Of a stretch of DNA of 64,000 bases, positions 1 to 10,479 are shown piece after piece (positions within the stretch are counted from its first letter, which is position 1; each line of letters opens with the position of its first letter). The notes below the pieces were generated by a model. That model did no database searches, had not been told where the DNA came from, and saw only the letters and a program-made list of their open reading frames with translations. This DNA is from Cryptomeria japonica (taxonomy: Eukaryota; Streptophyta; Pinopsida; Cupressales; Cupressaceae), in contig NC_081415.1 in the NCBI RefSeq assembly GCF_030272615.1, positions 375,239,392 through 375,303,391 on the forward strand, written 5' to 3'. The position numbers and the translations under genes were made by a program.

Positions 1-2883
1 CACCGGGTATCCTATCTATGATCATGCACGACCACAGAAGATGATATCATAGAAGGAGTTAATCAGTTTAATTGGAGTAGAATCTGATTACCGAGGACTG
101 AAACTAAATAATGTCACTAATGCAGAACTTAAGTTTGCAATTAGAGTAATTGGTTATTGTTTCTTCCAATCAGCAAGGGAAAATAGTGTACCCTGTGCAG
201 CAGTTGACTTAACCTATAAAATAGTGAAAAAGGGAATGAAAGTTGATTTATGTGAAGTGCTACTGAAGAACTTGTTTGAGAATCTGAACACAATAAGGAA
301 GCTGAAAAAGAACAACTCGGCAAATACACTGAAGTTTAGTTCACTTCTTGTATGCATGTTTTTCTACTTTGAGAAGTTATTTCCCTCAATCGGTAAAGTA
401 GTTTGGGAGCTACACCGACCAATCACCTGTCAAATTAATGATTTTATCAAGAAGTTGGGAGATAATTTCAATGATATAATGGATGACTACTTCAGAAAAT
501 TTCAAGAGAAGATGCACAACAGGTACCGGATTCCACCATAGCTGGTAGAGAAATATAAGGATGATATATGCTTTGAGGTAGACACTGATTACTGTTATGT
601 GAATGTTGTGGAACCAAGGACTCAATCTTTGCCACCAATGGGTTACGAGATTGACTATGATATCACACAATAGCAAATTGATGCCTATCTTTCATTACCA
701 AGGCATGCTACCGAGCTAAGATATGGAACTTATGAAGAAGTGAAAGACAAAGTTAAAATGAGCATTGTAGTACCTAAAGCTACAAGAAAGGCTACAAAGA
801 TGATAAAGGTTTTATCTGAGAAATTCGGAGAAGAATCTTCCTTTACACCTGCCAAAGGCACTCTTGCCATTACCGAAGAGGAATCAGAAGCTCAAGAGGC
901 AGCAATAACATTGAGCACCGAGTTGCCTAAGGGTAAAGTGTTAAAAAGAAAGAAACTGGACACTGCAAAGGCCCTACCGACTCCACCAACAAAGAGACCT
1001 AACACTAGAGCATCAACTGCATCACCGAGTAAGAGACAAAAGAATGTTACTACTCCCAAGGTAACCAAGACCTACAAGAAATCTACTCGAAGACTCATTC
1101 TGGCAAAAGAGTCTAGTGATACAGAATCCGATGATGCAAACAAATTCTAGATTGTAAAAAGCAAGAAGGTAAATATTCATAGTGTTGAAAACTTCTGTGC
1201 TAATCTTAAAGAATATGGTGGATTTGCAGGATTTAGATATGTCAAGAATGAGACTAGGAATAATGATGAGAAGAGATAAATTGAAGTTGTTATCTGCACA
1301 CTTCTAAAGTTTTGGCTAGCTCCATTAGAACTAGTAAAGTCACTTCTGAATGAACTTTACTTGCATATTGATAATAGGTGGAAATATGCAACGGACTCAG
1401 AAAAACAAATTAGAGAAAGAAGTCTAGTCCATCTATTTCCTGATATGTCTGTAGGAGAAATAAAGGAGCATTTGACAACCTACAATTCTAAATTTCTTGT
1501 TAAACAGAGAACCTTAAAATTGATGAATGGGCTATACATTGATGTAGAGAATGAGACAAAAGCAAAGTGGCAGGAAATCTTCAAAATAAAGGATGTCGGT
1601 GAACAATCTCAAGTTGAAATTGTTGATGTCACCGAGCATGATCCTGATGTCACCGAGCAAAGTCCTGATGCTACCAAGAAAGACTTGGCTGACACTATTC
1701 AAATTGATGAAGATGTCATGGATGCAGAAGCACCGGAGTAGGAAATGATAGAAGGCACTACCCATGCAAAACTTGTATCTAGTGAGTCTGTTTTAGAACA
1801 AGTTCAGCCTTACCCATTGGTCAAGCCACCTGTCTCAACCGAAGCACCTAAGGATACAACACAAGGCACCAAAGGTCACCAGTCTGAAGTAGCAAAAGGT
1901 ACAACTCAAGACCAGACCTCTCAAGCACCGTCAAGCACTGAAAATGTTACAGCTGAGACCCCCAGTACCGAGACACCCAAGGACACCACAACAGCTACAA
2001 GAACAGACCAAAGTGTTGCATCTACCGAGCAACCTACCGAGGGTCAACAAGCCTCACAAGCAATTGTCTTGGTCCAACCAACCAAAGGCCAAACAAGAAA
2101 AAATAGATGGCCATTCAAAAGAAGAATAAAGTACTACAAAAGGTGAAGACACTGCTAACAAAAATGCTACCATCAGCTATAGTGTCAACCGATGCAGCCA
2201 TCCACATTCAACTGGATGAACTCCTTACTCAAATAGAAACATCTGGAGTTGATGCATCTGAGTACTTGAGCAAGCTAAAAGATAAAGAGCTTATTGCAAA
2301 AATGATAGAAGAGGTACAAAAAGCTCTAGCTATAGGAAAAGTCAAGCTTGTCAAATTCATTACTGAGTTGTCCCCTCAACTCAAGCATATTCTTTATTTA
2401 TTTCATAAACTTTGTACACTTTCCTTATTCATTAAAGATATCAAGAATAAAACTGATGCAATTAAGAAAGAGATCACCGATCTCTCAACTAAGTTGACCA
2501 CAGAGCCAAATTCCATTCAGAATTTTTATACCAAGCTTCAACAGCTCATGGCTCAAAAGTTAGAACTCAAAAATGAAGAGCATAAGATCAGGATGGATAT
2601 AATGACCCTCCAGACATTATTCCTTCCTCATCTCTCATCAGTTCAGGAACAGATTAACCGAGCTACACACCTATCTACTACATAAGAGGGAAGCACTTTT
2701 GATGGCTTAATATCACTATTGGCTGATATTCAAGCACAAAATTCTTTAGTGGAAAGTGTCAAAGATGCACTCTCAGTCGCACTCACCGACACCCGAAAGA
2801 AGTATAAATCTATTTTTGATCAGTTACCGCCTCCGGATGGAAATCAAGTTTTTTATGTTTGTCAAAAAGGGGGAGTAATATGA
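1..2883 (+). pseudogene. Degenerate long gag-like ORF of unknown family
   Basis: One reading frame runs from the window start to about 2146 with in-frame stops near 540, 673, 1149, 1278 and 1740. It then shifts to another frame that is open from about 2107 to 2685 and, after one more stop, to 2883. The N-terminal part (about 150-540) is rich in hydrophobic and aromatic residues. The middle (740-1150) is Lys/Thr/Ser-rich and basic. The segment at 1750-2100 is Thr/Pro/Gln-rich and low complexity. The last part (2150-2680) is Leu/Lys/Glu-rich and looks like coiled coil. No zinc knuckle, DSG protease or RT motif is visible. I do not recognise the family; a gag-like role is inferred only from its place upstream of a polypurine tract and an LTR. 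Confidence 0.5.
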
Positions 2884-3163
2884 TACAGTCTTGATACAGT
2901 TTTGGTATAGTATTCGGAGTATAGTATACAGGGGGAGTATACAGAGTATGCAGAGCAAGCAGAGCACCCAAGCACAGAACCGAGCATGCAAAATCAGAGT
3001 TATGTAGAGAATAATGATAAGGGGAGTATATGTGAATATACTATTTCATTGACTATTGTATATATTGTCAAGTATAGTCATTTTGCAAAGTATATAGATT
3101 TTTGAGTTATGACTTTGAAAGTAGTTTTTGTCAAACATCTTAACTAATGTCAAAAGGAGAGAT

Positions 3164-4312
3164 TGTTACTACTTATCAAGTTGTCATTAGTTTTTATATT
3201 AAAATTCATACTATACATTCTAGTCAGTTAGCACTACCGAATCATGCAGTCAGTACACACAGAGAAGTCGGTATGCACAGTCTAGTCGGTTACAGAAGAA
3301 AGCAGTCACAGAACGTAGTATACACCGAGCTGGCTACCGAGTATCCTTTTATGACTACCGAGCAATAAAGATGACACGCTGAGTTGATATTCACCGAGTG
3401 AAACGTGTTACTAGATACATTGAACCTGGACATGCATATGAAAACGTGTTACAAGATCGAGGCACATCTAACCGTTATTACTTTGGAAATTGCACTAGAA
3501 GATTGTGTATGATTTTGAGACCAATCTAACCTATGAAATATTTTGTTTAGTTATTCATTCGAGGAATCTTGTTTGTAAGATCGAAGCAATGAATTGGATC
3601 ACCATTTTAAGAGATCTATTTATACAACATGAGTTAAGTGTATGAATGCATAAAGGAAGACTATTACAAAGACACATAAGTCACCGAGAAGGTTTTCAGA
3701 GAACAGTCGAAGAACAAAGTAAACGGAAGGGTTTACCGAGTTACTATATGGGTTACCGAGGTATGCTATAAGCAAGGTAATCTTATTCTAAGCACATAGA
3801 ATCTGCTATAACATTTCAGATGTAAAGTTGCAAATATTTGTAATGATTTTATTGTAATATTGTGAAGTTGAAAGAGAAACCTTTAACAAGGTAAAAGACT
3901 CTAATCAAGTCTATAAATTGTAAAGCCTCTAACTAGGTGCAGCATTCAGAATAAATGTTGTAAAATCCTTTAGCAAGGTAGATCTAACAGATCTTGTTAC
4001 TCCTAACAGGGTAAGCTATCAGAAATAGCTAAATGTAGCTCTAACCGAGCATTCTTTATTATTGCAGTAGTGAAGTTGTGGGTGCCATCCCCACCGCAGT
4101 TTTTCTCTCTAACCAAGAGTTTTTGCGTAACCAAAATATATGTGTTATGGAGTGAATCATGTATGATTGTTATCTATTTGCTTTAACTTTATTTTATGTT
4201 ACTGCACTGTTCTATTTATGCATAACATTAAAGTTGTTATTCAAGAAAAGTTTTGGTGTACCGATTCACCCCTCCCCTCTCAGTACATTAGCTTTCCATA
4301 TTGGGCCTAATA
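3164..4312 (+). repeat. 3' LTR (about 1.15 kb)
   Basis: The start is placed at TGTTACTA, directly after the purine-rich AAAAGGAGAGA (3152-3162), which would serve as polypurine tract. The end is placed at GGCCTAATA; TGTTA and TAATA are imperfect inverted termini, consistent with an original TAACA end carrying one C-to-T change. A second tract, AAAAAGGGGGAG, lies upstream near 2865 and is an alternative boundary. The left end has no second copy in the window for comparison, so it is less certain than the right end, which abuts sequence homologous to 12992 onward. Confidence 0.6.
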
Positions 4313-5067
4313 GATTAAGCTAAGATTAAGCATGATAACATTGCTAAGAATGATAAGCTATAAGCCAGATGCCTATAATAATAATGCTTAAGCTACGAAT
4401 GAGATGGGATCAAATGATATGCAATTGGGATATGGAATTGGGACATGAAATTGGGACCCTTTGAGATCCAAAATGAGGTCTCTTTATAGGGTTTTCCAAG
4501 GCTAGGGGTGATGTGGCAAGAATCAATGGTCAAGATTGATCTGAAGATATCAATGGTTAAATTGGAGGAGGTTGGCAAAGGGGGTTGGATTAAAGGGAAC
4601 ATCTGTCATCTCTATGGTGACAAGTGTCAAGAGGCTTCTAGAAGGGTTTAGATGAAAGGGAACACTTAGTGACAAGTGTCACAAGGTTCTAGAAGATGTT
4701 GGATGAAAGGGGACATGGTGGTAGGTAGAATGGGTTAGGCTTAGGAATGGTAGAAGTTAGGATAATTTGAATTTAAAAATTCAAATAATATGAAAAGGCT
4801 AATTAATCTAAACAACTCATAATTAATTTGTTTAATTAATTAGGGGATTAGAAGAAATGATTTTGGATGAGGGAATTAATTAATTTGAATTACTTAATTA
4901 AATGGGTGAAATGAACCTATTTAATAAATCCTTAGATTTATTAATAAGTAGATGAAAAGAAAATTTAATCAAATTGCTTAGTGAATTTAATTAAATTGGG
5001 AAGGAGAGATTAATTAAATAATTTCTTATTCAATTAATTATCTTCAGACCATTTTTAGGTGTATACA
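4313..5067 (-). repeat. 3' LTR of the gypsy element, truncated by a nested insertion
   Basis: This matches 12992-13732 closely along its length, with small indels such as an extra AT-rich stretch near 4885. In minus orientation it begins TGTATACACC. The last part of the LTR (equivalent to 12730-12991) is missing because the element ending at 4312 interrupts it. A TATA-like TATAAAG (minus strand) is at 4482-4488. Confidence 0.88.
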
Positions 5068-5361
5068 TTTTGTCCCTCTTTGAAGCAAGGTGTGATGACG
5101 TGTTGATTCAAATTTGTAATCTCATTTTGATGCTGATATTGACTTGATAGGATGTCCCAACTCTTGATTGCTAAATCCCGGTATGATGATGTCTTCTCGG
5201 GAGATCAATTGAGATAATTGATCTTTGGATTTTTTGCGAGATTGATATCCTGATAGATTTGATTTGATTTCAGCAACTGTGGTTTGATGAAAAGGCCTGT
5301 TCTTTGATTAGCTTGATTGCTTGGATGGGTAAGATTGAAAAATCTTGATTGATTAGATTCA

Positions 5362-5556
5362 GTCTGGTTTCAAGAAGGATTCATCCTGTATAAGACAACG
5401 ATGATCAAAGCGTCTGGTTTCAGGAACAATTCATCCTGTATAAGACATGATCAGAACATCTAGTTTCAGGAAGGATACATCTTGTATAAGACATGAATCA
5501 GAATTAGATCGTCTAGTTTTAGGAAGGATTCATCTTGTATAAGATGTGATAGAATT
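5362..5556. repeat. Four-copy tandem repeat, about 50 bp
   Basis: Units begin at about 5362, 5412, 5458 and 5511, each starting GTCTGGTTTC or a variant and containing AGGATTCATCCTGTATAAGA or a close variant. They lie in the 3' noncoding region of the gypsy element. Tandem repeats between integrase and LTR are a known habit of plant Tat/Ogre elements. Confidence 0.9.
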
Positions 5557-6754
5557 GATTAGGTTTGATTGATTGATTTGATTTGATAAGGTTGATTAGA
5601 TAAAAAACTGACATTTTGTTGATATCAAGTTGCAGAAATATTTGGATATGTTGATTACTGATTTTGTTGAGATAGATAGCATAAGATTTGGCTAGGTTGA
5701 CAATATCATCAGAGAGATGTGAGTCATCATTCTGATTGCGTATACACTTGTGATGATACTTTGATGATTCCTGCGATATATTTAGCCTTGGATAAAAGGA
5801 GCTTTGTTGGATCCCATGCAAGAATGAAATGCAAGCTAAAATGCAAATGCAAAGCTACGACTAGACCAGTCATTGGATTATTTTGTGTTTTTGTCATCAT
5901 TGAGCTTTTGAAATGTGGGAAGTGAGTGCAAACATCGATGGTATAATTAAACCATGATGACCTGAGCACTTCTTTCCTGGATTTTGATATAGCAAGTTAA
6001 CACAAGCATCTAGGTATAATTGAACTGAGATGACCTAAGTGTTGCTTGCGTAAAATAGGAAGTATTAATCATTTCAATATGCAAATCGGAAATGTCTTCA
6101 ATGTTATTCTAATGATCATGTCCCGAGACAAATTTGCACATATTAATGATTAATTTTTCAGACAACAGACAAGAAAAATATCATGTTTCTTCCTTTTTCC
6201 TCTAGTCAATGACATCCTGGAGTCACTCAGAAATCATGATAGCGAAAAGCAATATAGAAAAGTTGAACAGTCATGTTACAATCATTATTCAAAAAGATAT
6301 TATACACTGAAAAGTGTGTGATGTGCTTAGATTAATTTTGTGATATCTTGATAGTTGATAGTTTGATCTTGTGTTCGACGTTGGATGTGTCTCAGTTTTT
6401 GCTTGATAAGAGTTGTCTAACTGTTTGGTCTACTTGTTTGATTAAGCTCAAAATGATCAAGAGTTTTGCCCCCAACTAAGTGTAGCATTTTGCCCCAAGT
6501 CTAGAAACAAAGTCGTTATGATATATCCAATGATCCAAACCATGGAAAGAAGCCACCTAGGATGCTTGCGTATGTACAAAGACTTATGATGGTCATGTAT
6601 AGTGATGATGGAAGATGAATGAATGCAAGCGGAAAAAATGCATGAACTAATAGATGGAAGAGCTAGCTGATAGATAGCGCCTATTTGCCAGCTTTTCACC
6701 ATCTATTTTTATTGCACTTTTTCTGATATTTGATTTTTTTGGATTTTCTGCTTT

Positions 6755-6860
6755 TTCACTGTTTTTGATTTTTCTAATTTTTCATTGTTTTTGATTTTTT
6801 TTATTTTTCACTATTTTTTATTTTTTTGATTTTCCACTGTTTTTTATTTTTTTCTGGTTT
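6755..6860. repeat. T-rich 26-bp tandem repeat, four copies
   Basis: Units start at 6755, 6781, 6807 and 6833 and follow the pattern TTCACTGTTTTTGATTTTT plus 7 bases. On the element's sense (minus) strand this is A-rich and lies just after the integrase stop. Confidence 0.85.
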
Positions 6861-6861
6861 T

Positions 6862-7880
6862 CTAGACATAGAATTTCTTCAGATGCATGCTATTGATGGG
6901 TTCCTCGAGCTGCTCTTTGTCCTGTGTTGATAGCTGATATGCTCCTGATCCAAATACTGTTGTGACCACAAATGGACCTAACCAGTTTGGTTCAAATTTG
7001 CCTTTCTTTTCTCGATTTGCCTGGTTGCGTGGATTTTCTTTTAGCACTAGTTCTCCCACTTGAAAGATTTGTGGTTTGACCTTATGATTATAGCTCCGGC
7101 ACATTCTTTGTTGATATACCTTTAGATGATCAAAGGCATTTGTCTGCATTCATGGATTAGTTATAACTCTTGCAGTCTAGATACTCTTTGTTCTTCATCT
7201 GGGATGAGAGCTTTTAGTGATACACGTAGAGAAGGTATCTCTACTTCGATTGGCAATATGGCTTCTGATCCATATACAAGAGAGAAAGGTGTGGCACCTG
7301 TCGGTGTGCGGATACTGGTGTGGTAGGCCCATAGAGCAGGGTTCAATTGAATATACCAATCTTTCCCAGCATCATTCACTGTCTTTTTGAGGATTTTCAA
7401 AATAGTTTTGTTAGATGCTTCTGCCTACCCATTTCCCTATGGATAATATGGTGTGGAGAATCTGTGTTGGATTTTGAACTTCTCACATAGCTCTTGTACA
7501 TCTTGATTTTTGAATGGTCACCCATTGTCAGTGATAATGGTCATTGGTATTCCATAGCGACAGATGATATAATTCAAGATAAATGCAGCAATTTGTTTTC
7601 CTGTGATGTTGATGAGAGGTACCTCTTCAATCCATTTTGTAGAATATTCAGTAGCTACAAGAATGAATTTGTGTCTATTAGATGAGGAGGGATTTATCTT
7701 TCCTACTAGATCAAGTCCCCATTGACAAAAAGGCCAAGATGTTGCTAAAGCATGTAGTTCTTGTGCTGGTGCATGGATCAAATTTCCATGGATTTGACAT
7801 TGTTTGCATGTTCTTGCTATCTTAAAAAAATCTCGTTCCATAGTCAGCCAATAGTAGCCCAAGCGTATGAGTTTTTTCAA
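6862..7880 (-). pseudogene. Integrase, decayed (Ty3/gypsy)
   Basis: Three adjacent minus-strand pieces make one integrase. Piece 7880-7518 has the zinc-finger tail (CKQCQIHGN) and the core start: WGLDLVGKI with the first catalytic Asp, then ATEYSTKWIEEVPL, ending at IITDNG with the second Asp. Piece 7400-7161 carries the late core (NPALWAYHTSIRTPTGATPF, LVYGSEAILPIE). Piece 7149-6862 is the C-terminal domain (FQVGELVLKENPRN, NWLGPFVV). Between 7518 and 7400 the + strand text still encodes the expected sequence with stops, so this region is mutated rather than deleted. The last piece is in a different frame. This is nonfunctional as it stands. Confidence 0.9.
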
Positions 7881-7988
7881 AAGGGTAAGACCACTTGAAT
7901 GAGTGCCACAAATGTCATTATGGACTTCATGTAAAGCCTTCTCATATTCTTCTTGTTCGAGACATCGTAAGATAGTACCGTCTAGACC

Positions 7989-8720
7989 TCATTTATATAG
8001 GGTATCTGCAATGAGAGTAAAATGGGATGATTGGCGAATAAAGTTTCTCTTTTGGTTCTTTGATAAGTTAGGAGGTAAGATGTTATCTTTCAAGTATGTG
8101 TAAGTTTGACCATAGTGGGAGGAATCGTGTCTAATAATTTGATAGATGGTTCGGGAATCAGGACAATTAAAGGCGGGATGAAACAACTCTTCAACCAGGA
8201 ATTCATAACATTGTTGATTTTCTTGTGTCTGCAATAGAGAAGCAAGTGTAGTCATGGCGTTTGCTGCTTTGTTATCATTTCTTGGAATCTGTTCAAAAGT
8301 TATTTCTACAAAGTATTTCTTGATATCATCCACTATCTTTTTGTAAGGCATGAGTTTGTCATCTTTGGTTTGATAGTCATCATTGATTTGATTAATGACA
8401 AGCTGAGAGTCTCCAAAGACTTGAAGTTTTTTAATGTTCCATTCTACAGCCATTTTGATGAATAGAATGCCTGCTTCTGATTTATGTTGTGTTCCTTTAT
8501 TGATGTTTGCTCTTGATCCATGATGTGTTCCATTATTGATGCTTTCTCTTGATCCATGATGTGTTCCATTATTGATGCTTTCTCCTGGACTGATAATTGG
8601 GTGATGTATTGTAAGATATGGATCAAACCCTGGAACGTCTGTATATGACCAGGTAAAGTTGATTTGCCATCTTTTGAAGGATTTCAAATATATTTGCCTT
8701 GCTAGTTCTGATAGAGACAT
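7989..8720 (-). pseudogene. Pre-RT segment fused in frame to a partial RNase H; RT core absent
   Basis: The 243-residue open frame starts with a segment ending INFTWSYTDVPGFDP, which matches the conserved FAWSYxDMPG block just before RT in Tat-branch gypsy elements. About 15 residues later comes a three-fold 12-residue repeat (ESINNGTHHGSR), then KMAVEWNIKKLQVFGDSQLV and IPRNDNKAANAMTTLASL. These are the second half of the extra (archaeal-type) RNase H, with the Asp of GDS and a later Asp kept. The whole RT, the first RNase H and the front of the extra RNase H are missing, yet the frame stays open across the junction. The C-terminal part runs toward the integrase zinc finger. Confidence 0.8.
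8490..8585. repeat. 36-bp tandem repeat at the RT deletion junction
   Basis: Units start TGTTCC at 8490, 8526 and 8562, giving a period of exactly 36 bp (12 codons). The third is partial. It lies exactly where the pre-RT segment and the RNase H remnant join. Confidence 0.92.
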
Positions 8721-8786
8721 TGTTGGATGTAGATCAGTTGTGCCAATGGTAGTTGTCTCTGTTGGTTCGATTATGATAGATAACTT

Positions 8787-9419
8787 CTATTGATAACATT
8801 TAGGTAAGGTGTCAAATCTCCCATCTTTCAGTGCCTCGAGGAGGTTTTCACCATTAGATTCATCCTTTATTTTTACTTTTTCTCGATCTAATGTTGTCAA
8901 TGAATGGTTTTCAGCATTACACCTGATGTTGTTTTCTTTATGTTCAATTTTGCGACTAAGAGATTTAACACCCACTTGACTTGAAGATACGTTAGCGGAA
9001 TCCCTGGTGAAAGTTGTTGCGGGTTTGATTTCATCAAGATATAAGGATATGGCATGGTCATTAGGTAAGGTATCAATGTCAGTATGTTCTTCATTTTCCC
9101 AGTCCATAGGTTCAGGATAGCTTAAGGATAAAGGATCTTCAGGTTGAATAGTTTCAAAGATATTAGGGGTCATGATAGAGATGTCAGAGCTTTCAGTATG
9201 TATGTCAATGTCTAGAATGATACTCTCATCAGAATGACCTCGTATAAGAAAATCTTGATCATCCTCGGTTAAGTCCATGTTAGTCGGATGTGATTCTAAT
9301 TCAAGTAGGCTACTTCCTAACGTTTTTTCTGCATACGTGTGAACTACATCGACTCCTATATATGCTTTTTCATCCCTCACAATTTGAAGTTGCTCTTGTT
9401 TGTTTTTCCATGATATCAA
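8787..9419 (-). pseudogene. Linker region of gypsy polyprotein between protease and RT
   Basis: The 210-residue open frame is acidic (DLTEDDQDFLIRG, PEPMDWENEEHTDIDTL) with no catalytic motif. It is in the same frame as the downstream pre-RT/RNase H ORF and separated from it by a single stop near 8787. Its position after the protease and before the WSYTDVPG block matches the variable linker of Tat-type polyproteins. Confidence 0.6.
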
Positions 9420-9444
9420 ATATTTTGTTCCCTTGATCTTTCAG

Positions 9445-9960
9445 CTACATTTGTTCTTCCATGTTTGACATAATTGATTCAAATGATTGTTCCTTGGATT
9501 GTGTGCTTGAAGCTGCTACCTCTCTGTTATGTAGAACAATGACCTCTTGAGTTGATCTCAGATTATTACAACACTGCAATGGATTTGAGTCTGATAATAT
9601 TGTGATTTCTTGTCCTTCATAGGGAAATTTGACACATTGATGATATGTTGATGTAATAGCCTGCATATCCTGTATCCATGGTCTCCCCAAGAGTATATTA
9701 TATGGTAGGTCCAAGTCTAAAACTTGGCATGTTGTATCTTTTTGCAAGGGTCCCACTTTGATAGGTAATGTCACCATTCCTTTAGATGAATGCTCTTCTT
9801 CATTATGTGTTTTGATTTTTATCCTTTTCTGGGGATCAACTGCATCTTCTGAATAGCCTAGAGCACAAACAAGATTCATAGAGCAAATGTTCAAGCCAGC
9901 TCCCCCATCTATTAGGACACGTTTAACAAGCATTCTATGAATGAGGACTTCAATTTGCAA
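9445..9960 (-). pseudogene. Retropepsin-like aspartic protease of the gypsy element
   Basis: The 171-residue frame contains VLIDGGAGLNICSM, where LIDGG is the Tat-type variant of the retroviral DTG/DSG active site, and LPYNILLGRPWIQDM, the typical second block (ILLGRPW). It then reads HQCVKFPYEGQEITI, also standard for this family. The active-site Asp is present. It is one frame off the downstream linker ORF, so the polyprotein is frameshifted near 9430. Confidence 0.87.
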
Positions 9961-9978
9961 GGAAGCGCTATGGGGATG

Positions 9979-10479
9979 CTACAATGAATTAATGCATGGA
10001 TATGAAGGAGATGAGCTTTGAATAGGATCCTCTGAAATAGGTTTGATGGCAATTATGGATATATCTTGGGAAACTTTAGCTTTGGATGCACTATTTGGCA
10101 AGGATGCTATGGCAGATTCTTGCAAGCTTTCAGGAGGTGTAGGAATAGATGCCTTTGGAGCATCGATTTTCTTATGGATGGATGGATCATTGTTAGATAT
10201 AGGTGTACAATTTTGATCTTCTTTAGCCAAATCCTTTAGGGATCTCTTTAAGAGGTGCATAAAAGAGCCACCTTTCTTTTGAGATGTATTTGAATCCTTG
10301 TGAGGTTTTAACATAGTTTGATTTTGAACTTGTTTGATTTCTCTGATATGTTGACTTGTTACTTGTATTTTGTTTTGGTATGTCATGTTGATATGATTTT
10401 CAGCTATTTCAAATGTTTCTGTTTCTGTTTCTGTTTCGGGGATTTGATTGTCTAAAAGTTGTTTTGAGAAAGTGATCAA
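9979..10479 (-). pseudogene. ORF upstream of protease, unrecognised
   Basis: The 166-residue frame is hydrophilic, with a short (ET)n run (ETETETET), Lys-rich and Ser/Pro-rich stretches. It is in the same frame as the protease ORF and separated from it by one stop. It occupies the end of the gag slot but shows no capsid motif and no zinc knuckle, so it may be the tail of a gag-to-protease spacer. It is likely a remnant. Confidence 0.4.

Larger units (their letters stand above)
1..4312 (+). mobile_element. LTR retroelement, 3' portion (5' end outside window)
   Basis: The segment holds a long degenerate gag-like reading frame, a 3' noncoding stretch, a polypurine tract and one LTR. The LTR tail has a pyrimidine-rich block (CACCCCTCCCCTCTCAG, around 4268) of the kind found near the 3' end of many plant copia-type LTRs. 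Sequence right of 4312 is the interior of a different LTR, whose full copy lies at 12730-13732, so this element inserted into that LTR and the missing outer part lies before the window. No protease, integrase or RT is visible in the part present. It may be a non-autonomous element or only the 3' end of an autonomous one. Confidence 0.7.
5068..6861 (-). other. 3' noncoding region of the gypsy element
   Basis: This is the stretch between the integrase remnant and the 3' LTR. It holds a polypurine tract next to the LTR, a four-copy 50-bp tandem repeat and a T-rich 26-bp repeat, annotated separately. I see no convincing coding sequence elsewhere in it; the short ORFs are in inconsistent frames and match nothing I recognise. 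Confidence 0.6.

Noticed and set aside
5519..6702. Minus-strand ORFs of 80-100 codons in the gypsy 3' region
   Set aside because: They overlap tandem repeats and differ in frame from gag-pol, and no motif is recognisable.
7126..7326. Plus-strand ORFs opposite integrase and protease regions
   Set aside because: The minus strand has the integrase motifs, so these are antisense shadows.
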